This document shows positions 55,878-64,000 of a DNA stretch of 64,000 nucleotides, one piece after another. The DNA is from an uncultured Lachnospiraceae bacterium (GTDB lineage Bacteria; Bacillota; Clostridia; Lachnospirales; Lachnospiraceae). Made by a program: the position numbers and the translations under genes. The stretch lies in NCBI GenBank assembly GCA_910588535.1, contig CAJUOO010000001.1, positions 62,001-126,000 on the forward strand. Direction: 5' to 3'. Within the stretch, counting starts at the first letter, position 1, and every line of letters begins with the position of its first letter. The notes beneath the pieces were generated by a model. It ran no database searches and had not been told where the DNA came from. It saw nothing but the letters and a program-made list of their open reading frames with translations.

Positions 55878-56111
55878 TTATACTTCTTTTATGTCAACGA
55901 TGTCTATAGCTACTCCAAGTTCTTTTGCTTGTGTCAGAAAACCTTCAGATGTATTATAATCTATAATCAGTGAGTCATTATCGTTTACTTGACATACAAA
56001 GTGGGTGGAATTTTCTCTTATCTTCTTAGATGAATATAGCCCAATATTTATCGAACTATTCTGTATAATAGATTTTCTAAATTCTATACCAACGGAGTCA
56101 TGAAATGAGGC
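55878..56111 (-). pseudogene. Gene fragment upstream of the decayed kinase
   Basis: A minus-strand frame of 77 codons ending at TAA 55878 has protein-like composition (segments such as SINIGLYSSKKIRENSTHF and EGFLTQAKELGVAIDIVDIK) but no ATG, GTG or ribosome-binding site at its 5' end, and a stop lies directly before it. It ends 5 bp before the kinase fragment's start, the spacing of an operon neighbour. It looks like the 3' end of a truncated gene whose family I do not recognise. Confidence 0.4.
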
Positions 56112-56328
56112 TCAAAAATCCAAAGATAATGCTGTATGTGACAAAATGAGTGGGAGATGGAATGAAGTAGTGGTAAGGCAGAAGAGGGAGAGAATTTTTC
56201 TGATAGAGTTTTGTAGAAGATAGATTGGATGTGAGGGGATGTAAATTGGATCAAAGGATATGTGTAAGATGAGAGTAGAATGTTTTGTTTTCACCTGTTT
56301 TTTGTAAACAAATTATTTTACTTAGCAA
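56112..56328. other. Purine-skewed non-coding stretch before the hsd operon
   Basis: The plus strand is strongly G/A-rich (for example GATGGAATGAAGTAGTGG and neighbours) and unlike flanking DNA. No gene or hairpin terminator is evident. Confidence 0.35.
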
Positions 56329-56357
56329 ATGACAAGCTGGATATTATATATTATAAT
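56329..56357 (+). promoter_or_regulatory. Sigma-A promoter of the hsd operon
   Basis: ATGACA (56329-56334), a 17-bp spacer, and a perfect TATAAT (56352-56357), 33 bp before the hsdM start. Confidence 0.65.
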
Positions 56358-56389
56358 TATTTTTATAAAGTGAGTAAGGAGGTTGCTTC

Positions 56390-57782
56390 ATGATGGACAA
56401 TAGAAAAGAACAAGAACGAGAGGAACTTCATCGTACCATATGGAATATGGCGAATGATTTGAGGGGAAGTGTAGATGGCTGGGATTTTAAACAGTATGTA
56501 TTAGGAATGTTGTTTTACCGATATATTTCAGAAAATTTTATTAGTTATGTAAATCAGGGAGAACTAGAGGCAGGTAACATTGACTTTGATTACATAAAAT
56601 AACGGATGAAGATGCGAAGCAGGCAAGAGAGGATTTAATTCAATCAAAAGGATATTTCATACTGCCAAGTGAGCTTTTCTGTAATGTACGTGAGCACGCA
56701 CCGAATAATGAAAATTTGAATGAAACGTTGGAGATGGTGTTCCGCAATATTGAGGCATCTGCACAGGGTAGGGACAGTGAGAAAAATTTTAAAGGATTAT
56801 TTGATGATATTGATGTAAACAGTAATAAATTAGGCGGGACAGTAGCAAAGAGAAATGAAAAATTGGTAAAGTTATTAAACGGTGTTGGTGAGATGAAGCT
56901 AGGCAGTTATCAGGATAATACGATTGATGCATTTGGGGATGCTTATGAATTTTTAATGGGTATGTATGCATCAAATGCAGGAAAAAGTGGTGGGGAGTAT
57001 TATACATCGCAGGAGGTATCCGAGCTTCTCACAAGAATTACAGTAGAGGGGAAAAAGGAAGTTAATAAAGTATATGATCCAGCCTGTGGAAGTGGATCGC
57101 TATTGCTGAAATTTGCAAAAATTTTGGGAAAAGCTCAGGTACGTCAGGGATTTTTCGGTCAGGAGATGCAAATCCTATTTTGATAAATGATGAACGTTTT
57201 TCACCGGCAGGTGTACTTGCACCAAAATCAAAAGCAGATTTAGCATTTATTATGCACGCCTTATCATTGCTTGCAACAAATGGGACAGCAGCGATTGTAT
57301 GTTTTCCGGGTGTGATGTATCGAGATGGTGCAGAGCAGAAAATCCGTAAATATTTGATTGATAATAATTATATTGAATGTGTGATTCAATTACCAGAAAA
57401 TCTTTTCTTTGGAACAAGTATTGCAACTTGTATTATGGTATTGAAAAAGAATAAAACCGAAAATAATATTTTGTTTATTGATGCCTCAAAAGAATGTGTG
57501 AAGGTTACAAACAATAATAAATTAACAGAGAAAAATATTCAAAATATTTTAACAGTATATAGGGAGAGAACAAATAAGAAATATTATGCAACAATGGTGC
57601 CAAAAGACAAGGTTGCAGAGAATAACTACAATCTGTCTGTATCCTCTTATGTAGAACAGGAGGATACAGGAGAAAAGGTTGATATAGTGAAGTTAAATGC
57701 AGAAATTAAGGAAATTGTGGAGAGAGAAGAAGTGCTGCGAGCAGAAATTAATAAGATTATTGAAGAAATTGGAGAGGAATAA
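56390..57782 (+). pseudogene. hsdM: Type I restriction-modification DNA methyltransferase, broken
   Basis: Remains of HsdM in three frames. Residues 1-70 (WNMANDLRGSVDGWDFKQYV) end at a stop where one base is missing near 56600. The next frame continues TDEDAKQAREDLIQSKGY through the S-adenosylmethionine motif YDPACGSGSLLLKFAK. At 57168-57181 it reads GQEMQI and then breaks; the following frame resumes at NPILINDERFSPAGVLAPKSKADLAF. Intact HsdM has about 55-60 residues between these points, including the catalytic NPPY/F motif, which is absent. The joint contains GGAGATGCAAAT, which would encode both sides, so a deletion between short repeats is likely. The enzyme should be inactive. The AAGGAGG site and promoter remain. 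Confidence 0.88.
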
Positions 57783-58459
57783 TGTATATGAACGAACTGA
57801 GAAATTTAAATGATCTAAAAGGAGTCCAAAAAAAGTGGATATGGGAAAATAAAAGCAATTATTCTCGAAGTTGTAATTATCTTCAGAAGATTAATCATTG
57901 TATTCAAGATTTAAATGCAGAAATTAAAAATTTATCTGAGCCATCAATGAAGGAAGTAGTATACATTATTTCTTTAATTGACTGGGTACGTGAGGCAGTT
58001 CAAGCAATATTCAAAATTCTAAAACCGGAGATAAAGAAAAATTATATCTATAAAAATGAAGATTGTGTTAGACAATCTGAAAAATATATTAAGGCAATAC
58101 GCTCTTTTGTAGTTGCTCATCCGTTGAATACAAATAGGCATAATGAATATGGTTTTGATGGAGATATGATTTGTATAGATATAGGAAGTAATATATCAGC
58201 AGTTACAAATATTGTTTCATGTAATAGTGATTGGTTTTATCTTGATTTTAATGGATTAGAAGATCAAACCAAGGAACAAAGTGCAGATTTTGTACTATAT
58301 GTATATTCACAAAAGGCAGATATGATGCAGTTTATAAAATATATTGGTGTAGATTTCAAAGATTTGTATCATGTGGCTGAATTGCAAATAGAAAAACTAT
58401 ATGATCTGGATAAATATCTTGGAAAACTGAAAAGGAAAGATTTGGAGATGAGTGTATGA
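57782..58459 (+). CDS. Intact unknown HEPN-like protein inside the hsd operon
   Basis: A 225-aa, mostly helical, soluble protein. I do not recognise a named family. Residues about 95-125 hold RSFVVAHPLNTNRH, which places an R-x5-H motif (R107, H113) of the kind used by HEPN ribonucleases; the preceding helix pair also fits a HEPN bundle. Its ATG overlaps the hsdM stop (TAATG), and its own stop overlaps the hsdS start (ATGA), so it is translationally coupled to both. Unlike hsdM and hsdR it is undamaged. A role as a toxin-like guard or accessory of the restriction system is inference. Confidence 0.6.
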   Translation: MYMNELRNLNDLKGVQKKWIWENKSNYSRSCNYLQKINHCIQDLNAEIKNLSEPSMKEVVYIISLIDWVREAVQAIFKILKPEIKKNYIYKNEDCVRQSEKYIKAIRSFVVAHPLNTNRHNEYGFDGDMICIDIGSNISAVTNIVSCNSDWFYLDFNGLEDQTKEQSADFVLYVYSQKADMMQFIKYIGVDFKDLYHVAELQIEKLYDLDKYLGKLKRKDLEMSV

Positions 58460-59559
58460 ATAGGCTAGGTAAACTTATTGAAAAACTCTGCCCAGAAGGT
58501 GTTAATTATTTAGAATTAAAAGATATATTGATAATAAAAAATGGTAAAGATTACAAGGGACTATCAGAGGGGAAATATCCCGTGTACGGTTCTGGAGGAA
58601 TAATTACATATGTATCAGATTATGTATATGATAAACCATCAGTGCTTATTCCAAGAAAAGGTTCTATTAATAAGTTATATTATATTGAGGAGCCATTTTG
58701 GAATGTAGACACAATATTTTATACAGATATTGATACAACAAAAGTGATTCCAAGATATGTTTATTATTATTTACAAAGAGAACATTTAGAGAAATATAAT
58801 ACTGCTGGTGGTGTGCCAAGTTTGACTCAAAAAGCACTGAACAAGGTTCGGATTCCTGTACCTTTTATTGAAATTCAACGTGAAATTGTTCATATTTTGG
58901 ATAACTTTACGGAGCTTACAAAAAATCTAATTAAAAATATTGCAATAGAAATTAGTATTCGTAAAGAACAGTATAAATATTATAGAAAGAAATTATTAAA
59001 TTTCGATGGTTCTATTGAGTGGATGACAATAGGTGAAATTTGTAAATTATCAGCAGGTGGTGATATTCCAAAAGGAAATTGGAGTAAAGAAAAATCAAAA
59101 GAATATATGATTCCTATCTATAGTAATGGGATGGGACAAAATGCACTTTATGGCTATACAAATATTGCAAAAATTACAGAACCTTGTGTTACAATTGCAG
59201 CAAGAGGAACAATTGGATATAGTGAATTACATGTAGAACCGTTTTTCCCAATAATACGTTTGATATGTGCTATTCCAAATTCAAAAGTTTTACCATCTTA
59301 TTTGAATTATTTTATACAAACTTTGAATTTTAATGTACCAACATCTGGAATACCTCAACTTACAGTACCTATGATAGAAAAATATAAAATTCCTGTACCA
59401 GATTTAAAGACACAACAAAGAATTGTTGATGTATTGGATAATTTTGATGTTATCTGCACAGATATTAATATTGGTTTATCAGCCGAAATTGAGGCACGTC
59501 AAAAACAATATGAATATTATCGAGATAAATTATTAACATTTGAGGAGCTAAAAATATGA
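58456..59559 (+). CDS. hsdS: Type I restriction-modification specificity subunit
   Basis: A 367-aa HsdS with two target-recognition domains. The first covers about residues 10-145 and ends RIPVPFIEIQREIVHILDNF; the second covers about 190-325 and ends KIPVPDLKTQQRIVDVLDNF. The two conserved helical regions repeat each other (KEQYKYYRKKLLNF and RQKQYEYYRDKLLTF), as expected for a bipartite recognition site. The reading frame is intact. It overlaps its neighbours by ATGA junctions on both sides. With hsdM broken it cannot direct methylation unless another HsdM supplies the subunit. Confidence 0.92.
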   Translation: MNRLGKLIEKLCPEGVNYLELKDILIIKNGKDYKGLSEGKYPVYGSGGIITYVSDYVYDKPSVLIPRKGSINKLYYIEEPFWNVDTIFYTDIDTTKVIPRYVYYYLQREHLEKYNTAGGVPSLTQKALNKVRIPVPFIEIQREIVHILDNFTELTKNLIKNIAIEISIRKEQYKYYRKKLLNFDGSIEWMTIGEICKLSAGGDIPKGNWSKEKSKEYMIPIYSNGMGQNALYGYTNIAKITEPCVTIAARGTIGYSELHVEPFFPIIRLICAIPNSKVLPSYLNYFIQTLNFNVPTSGIPQLTVPMIEKYKIPVPDLKTQQRIVDVLDNFDVICTDINIGLSAEIEARQKQYEYYRDKLLTFEELKI

Positions 59560-62500
59560 GTACTTATAATATACTAGCATCTGGCAATGAATGTACAGTT
59601 GTTACGGAATATATATCAGAGAGCAGGCGTTCTGATAGTTATCAAAGTGAAGCGGAACTGGAATCTGAGTTTATACAAATGCTTACAGAACAGGGGTATG
59701 AATTTGTTACGATTCATTCTGAACCAGAATTGATTGCAAATTTGCGTATAAAGCTGGAACAGTTAAATGATTATACTTTTTCTGACAGTGAATGGAACAG
59801 GTTTTTTCAAGAGCACATAGCCAATGCAAATGATCGAATCGTCGAGAAAACCAGAACTATACAAGAGGATACTGTAAAAAATTTAGTAAAAGATAATGGA
59901 AGTACAAAGAATATTACATTATTAGATAGAAAGAATATTCATAATAATCGCTTACAGGTATTGAATCAATATAAAGTTTCAAAAAAGGAAGGTGCAAAGT
60001 ATAATAATCGTTATGATGTTACTATTTTAGTAAATGGTTTGCCGTTGATTCACGTGGAATAAAAATGTAGAGGTGTGCAACTGAAAGAAGCATTTAATCA
60101 GATTGATCGCTATCAAAATGACAGTTTTTGGGTAGGTTGTGGATTATATGAATATATACAGATATTTATTATATCCAATGGCACACATACAAAGTACTAC
60201 TCTAATACTACAAGGGATTCTCATATTAAAGAGCGGGAAAGAGAACTGAAAAAGGGAAAAAAGACCAGTAATAGTTTTGAATTTACTTCTTTTTGGGCAG
60301 ATGCAAAGAATAAAACTATTCCCGATCTTGCGGATTTTACAAAAACTTTTCTTTCTAAACATACCATTTTGAATATTTTAACGAAATATTGTGTATTTAC
60401 TTCTGAGCAACAATTACTTGTGATGCGCCCTTATCAGATTGCAGCCACAGAGCGTATTCTAAATCGCATCGAAATTAGTACAAATTATAAAAAATTAGGA
60501 ACATTAGAGGCAGGAGGTTATATTTGGCACACAACAGGAAGTGGGAAAACACTGACTTCTTTTAAAACAGCACAGCTGGCAAGCAAGTTTTCTTACATTG
60601 ATAAGGTACTTTTTGTGGTGGATAGAAAAGATTTGGACTACCAGACAATGAAAGAATATGATCGTTTTGAAAAAGGTGCAGCAAACAGCAATACTTCCAC
60701 AACAGTATTAAAACGACAGCTGGAAGATCCAGATGCAAAAATTATTATTACTACAATTCAAAAATTGGGTCATTTTATTTCTAGGAACAAGGGGCATCAG
60801 GTATTAGACAAACATATTGTGATTGTGTTTGATGAATGTCATCGTTCCCAATTCGGAGATATGCACAAAGCAATTACTAAAAGTTTTCGTAATTATCATA
60901 TTTTTGGATTTACTGGAACGCCTATTTTTGCAGATAATGCAGGATCAGGAAAACATCTCACTCTTAGAACAACACCACAAGCTTTTGGGGATAAACTTCA
61001 TACATATACGATTGTAGATGCGATTCATGATGGCAATGTACTGCCATTTCGCATTGATTATATTAAAACAATAAAAGATAAATCAAATACTATGGATAAA
61101 CAGGTTAGGGCGATTGATACAGAAAAAGCTTTGGCCGATCCAAAACGAATACAAACAATAGTTACTTACATTCTAAAACATTTTGATCAGAAAACACAGC
61201 GGAAGAAGGAAAGTTATAACTTTTCTATACTATCGAATGTGGAAGAGATAGCTTCTGCCAAGAGACGGGAAGTAGTAGAGGAGAAAAAGCGACCTATCCG
61301 AATGAAAGGATTTAATTCTATTTTTGCAGTAAGTTCGATTGATATGGCAAAGCTTTATTATATGGAATTTCAAAAACAGCAGAATAATTTAATAGAAACA
61401 CAGAAACTTCGAGTTGCCACGATTTACAGTTATGGGGTGAATGAAGAAATCACGGATGACTTTGTTGAAGATGAAAACTGTGAGGATACCAGTGGCCTTG
61501 ATCAAAGTTCCCGCGATTTTTTGGAAATGGCAATTGATGATTATAATAAGATGTTTCAGACCACTTATAATACGTCCAGTGATAAATTTCAAAATTATTA
61601 TAAAGATGTGTCTCTTCGTATGAAAAACAGAGAAATTGATATTCTGATTGTAGTAAATATGTTTCTCACAGGCTTTGATGCTACCACATTAAATACTTTA
61701 TGGGTGGATAAAAATTTGAAATACCATGGACTCATACAAGCATTTTCAAGAACAAATCGTATTTTAAAATCAGTAAAGTCTTATGGAAATATTGTTTGTT
61801 TTCGGAATTTAGAGCAGGAGACCAATGATGCGATTGCGTTATTTGGAGATGGAAATGCTGGAAGTATAGTTGTTTTAAAGAATTATGAAAGTTATTATTG
61901 TGGTTATGAGGAAGATGGGAAACATTATGATGGATATGTAGAGCTGCTTGACCGATTAAAAATGCAATTTCCATTAGGACAGAGAATAGAGGGAGAAAAC
62001 AACCAAAAAGATTTTATTTCCTTGTTTGGAGCCATTTTAAGGGCAAAGAATATTCTGTCTTCTTTTGACGCTTTTGAAGGGAATGAAATATTAAGTGCAC
62101 GCGATTTTCAAGACTATCAGAGTATCTATCTGGATCTCTACCAAGAATTAAGACCGAAAAAGAATGGGCAGAAAGAAGAGATTAATGATGACATTGTGTT
62201 TGAGATTGAGTTGGTTAAGCAGGTAGAGATAAATATAGATTATATTCTTATGCTTGTTAAACATTATCAGAAAGATGGGAACAAGGATAAGGAAATTTTT
62301 ATTACGATTGAAAAAGCAGCACAATCTAGTATGAACTTACGAAGTAAGATAAAGTTAATACAAGATTTTTTACATACAGTCAATGCAGATACAAAGGTAG
62401 ATGAGGATTGGCAGAAATTTATTGAAGAACAGAAAGAGCAGGATTTAATGCTAATTATCCGTGAGGAAAAACTGAAAAGTGAGGAGACACATAAATTTGT

Positions 62501-62675
62501 GAAGGATGCTTTTCGAGATGGTATTTTGAAAACAACAGGAACAGATATTGATGTAATTTTACCTGCAGTATCTCGTTTTGGCGGCAGTGGTGTGAACCGA
62601 GTAGAGAAGAAAAAAACCGTGATTGACAGGCTAATGACATATTTTGAAGAATACAGGGAACTTGTTATGAAGTAG
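59556..62675 (+). pseudogene. hsdR: Type I restriction endonuclease subunit, interrupted by a stop
   Basis: The frame is the same before and after an in-frame TAA at 60060-60062. Before it, 168 codons end in NGLPLIHVE; after it the frame continues KCRGVQLKEAFNQIDRY for 870 codons. In intact HsdR this point reads E-L-K, the metal-binding part of the PD-(D/E)xK nuclease, so the stop sits exactly between the catalytic Glu and Lys and is a one-base change of a Leu codon. The motor domain downstream is intact, with Walker A in TGSGKTLTSF, DECHRSQFGD, and GFTGTPIF. A GTG at 60075 could restart the C-terminal part without the nuclease. The operon junction with hsdS is ATGA. Confidence 0.88.
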
Positions 62676-62800
62676 ATTTATGTGGAATGAGATTGATAGG
62701 AAATTTGAGGTGTGGCGGCTGATATGTCTGATGTTTTTATGGAAAATTGAGAAGAGAAGTGGTATGATTAGATAAATAAAATTTAGCAGGGGGAATTGAT

Positions 62801-63151
62801 ATGAAAAAGTGGTATGATGAAGAATATGAATGGGAAATTGAAGTGATAGAATTTAATAAAGATAATGAAGAAACAGAGAGATTTTGCCGTAACGGTGAGG
62901 AAATTGGAGATAAATATACTTGTACTTATGGTTGTCCAGTAAATGCACAAGGACAGGGTATCTGTTCCAAAGTAATGATGATAATATATCCTATTATGGA
63001 AGCTGTAAGAAGTGGTGGAGATTTAGAAAATATAGGAGGAGATAGTAAATATAGTAAAGTTGTTATGTGTCCAGATGGTTGCGTTTTATTTAGGATTACA
63101 GCAAAACCATTGAGTAATAAAAATTTTTTTAAGGGTAAATTTTTTGATTAA
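62801..63151 (+). CDS. TIGR04076-family small protein
   Basis: A 116-aa protein matching the TIGR04076 family of unknown function. Typical features are the Cys-rich centre (YTCTYGCPVNAQGQGIC), the helix IIYPIMEAVRSGGDLENIGG, and the C-terminal VMCPDGCVLFRITAKP. The Cys pattern suggests metal binding or redox chemistry, but that is unproven. An AGGGGG site precedes ATG 62801. Confidence 0.8.
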   Translation: MKKWYDEEYEWEIEVIEFNKDNEETERFCRNGEEIGDKYTCTYGCPVNAQGQGICSKVMMIIYPIMEAVRSGGDLENIGGDSKYSKVVMCPDGCVLFRITAKPLSNKNFFKGKFFD

Positions 63152-63254
63152 TTAAATGATAATTGGAGAATAAGAAGTGAAAAATGAAAATGTAATAATT
63201 CATTAAAAATATATTTAATAAATAAAACAAGGATTCAGAAGATGGTGATGGAAT

Positions 63255-63755
63255 ATGAAATTAAGAACATACAAGAAAGAAGATTCAGCCAATATTTGTA
63301 GTTGGATTAAAGATGAAAATAGTTTGTATCAATGGTCTGCAAACAGAATAGGGAAGTTTCCAATTACAGATAACGATCTGAACGAAAATTATGCACCTAT
63401 GATTAAAGGTAATAGATTTATTCCGCTCAGTGCAGTTGATGATAAAGGGAATCTTGTAGGACACTTGTATATTAGATACCCGTATGAGAATGATGATAGT
63501 ATTGTCCGTTTTGGTTTTGTAATTATTGATCCACTTTTAAGGGGATGCGGAAATGGAAAGAAAATGTTGCAGTTGGCAATAAACTATGCAAAAAATACTT
63601 TGCACGCATCTAAAATTACATTGGGAGTATTTTCAAATAATAATGCAAGATATTGTTACGAATCAGTCGGATTTCAATCTATTGGAAAGACCGAAATTTA
63701 TAAAATGCCTATAGGTGAATGGGAGTGTATTGAAATGGAACTTGTTATAGAATAA
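63255..63755 (+). CDS. GNAT-family N-acetyltransferase
   Basis: A 166-aa acetyltransferase of the RimJ/RimL-like GNAT group. The acetyl-CoA loop is in VIIDPLLRGCGNGKKMLQLA near residue 91, followed by LGVFSNNNARYCYESVGFQ. The substrate is unknown. It follows the TIGR04076 gene by about 100 bp, has a weak ribosome-binding site, and is the last gene before the third repeat. Confidence 0.87.
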   Translation: MKLRTYKKEDSANICSWIKDENSLYQWSANRIGKFPITDNDLNENYAPMIKGNRFIPLSAVDDKGNLVGHLYIRYPYENDDSIVRFGFVIIDPLLRGCGNGKKMLQLAINYAKNTLHASKITLGVFSNNNARYCYESVGFQSIGKTEIYKMPIGEWECIEMELVIE

Positions 63756-63793
63756 GTAATTCAGTTGATTTATCATAATAAAGTAAGAGGTTC

Positions 63794-63818
63794 ATATAGC
63801 CAGTTCGTTGTTTTCCTC
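63794..63818. repeat. Remnant of a B-type module arm
   Basis: A single arm (TATAGCCAGTTCGTTGTTTT and following CCTC) resembling the B-module arms at 9544 and 54396; the core and other arm are missing. It is followed by about 90 bp that match the composite spacer in reverse complement. Confidence 0.6.
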
Positions 63819-63908
63819 GTTAGAATTCTCTTAATAGAGGCAGTAAAAATTATTTATCAACCCTATATAAGTAGAGTAATAGCGTATTTTGCCTAATTGA
63901 TAAAAGCA

Positions 63909-64000
63909 GTCCGGCGAACCGCCTGTGGTTCTCAAGGAACCTATTGAAAAACGCCGGCGGTTAGCGAGGTAGTTTCGAGCTTATCGTCCGCTGCGTTTTT
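63909..64000 (-). repeat. Composite repeat, module A-type, copy 3, inverted and cut by the window edge
   Basis: Starts with a 25-nt arm at 63909-63933 (GTCCGGCGAACCGCCTGTGG...) followed by the core in reverse orientation (CTCAAGGAACCTATTG, GCGAGGTAGTTTCGAGCT, CGTCCGCTGCGTTTTT). The second arm lies beyond the window. With the spacer and the arm remnant before it, this is the whole composite turned around. Confidence 0.8.

Noticed and set aside
60075..62675. Treating the second hsdR part as an independent gene
   Set aside because: It is in the same frame as the upstream part and lacks its own ribosome-binding site; the sequence across the stop matches one continuous protein.

Overview
The window is chromosomal DNA from a low- to mid-GC Firmicute, most likely a gut Lachnospiraceae (Clostridia). 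The reasons are the gdpP-rplI-dnaB block, a T-box leader on a prolyl-tRNA synthetase, AgrA/AgrC-like LytTR systems, a CsbB-GtcA-YfhO-type glycosylation operon, strong GGAGG ribosome-binding sites, and several plant- or host-glycan utilisation loci whose ABC importers lack a local ATPase. The taxonomic call is inference. No rRNA, tRNA or CRISPR array was seen.

Layout. 0-5.7 kb: pectin/rhamnose catabolism (DUF1961 protein, PL11 rhamnogalacturonan lyase, RhaM, RhaD) ending in a cobyrinate a,c-diamide synthase. 5.7-9 kb: a 48-aa ribbon-helix-helix protein divergent from an MBOAT/SGNH polysaccharide-acylation pair. 9.0-9.7 kb: first copy of a large structured composite repeat. 9.9-15.6 kb: Gfo/Idh/MocA dehydrogenase, sirohaem nitrite/sulfite reductase, T-box-proS, sirtuin. 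15.5-21.2 kb (minus strand): TraX protein, orphan LytTR regulator, SPFH/NfeD pair, AgrC/AgrA-like two-component pair. 21.3-25.2 kb: gdpP-rplI-dnaB. 25.3-33.5 kb (minus strand): three-gene glycosylation system, RF3, tandem-GNAT protein, nicotinate phosphoribosyltransferase. 33.8-40 kb: membrane AraC-type regulator with its ABC sugar importer. 40.4-54 kb: LacI-headed locus with GH3, an ABC importer, beta-glucuronidase, FGGY kinase, HAD phosphatase, UlaE, an unknown beta-propeller-like protein and UlaG. 54.1-54.6 kb: second composite repeat. 54.9-63.8 kb: an AT-richer accessory island with NUDIX, decayed genes, a type I restriction-modification operon broken in both hsdM and hsdR but carrying an intact extra HEPN-like gene, a TIGR04076 protein and a GNAT. 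63.8-64 kb: third composite repeat, inverted and cut by the window edge.

How it fits together. The 40-54 kb locus reads as a complete import, deglycosylation, phosphorylation and sugar-phosphate pathway. It combines an intracellular beta-glucuronidase with two enzymes of L-ascorbate catabolism (UlaG lactonase, UlaE epimerase) and an FGGY kinase, but no ascorbate PTS, so it may consume an ascorbate conjugate or another lactone-type glycoside. The composite repeat has two hairpin modules in opposite orientation, 25-bp arms that change in step on both sides, and copies at both ends of the accessory island. These two are the strongest candidates for something undescribed.
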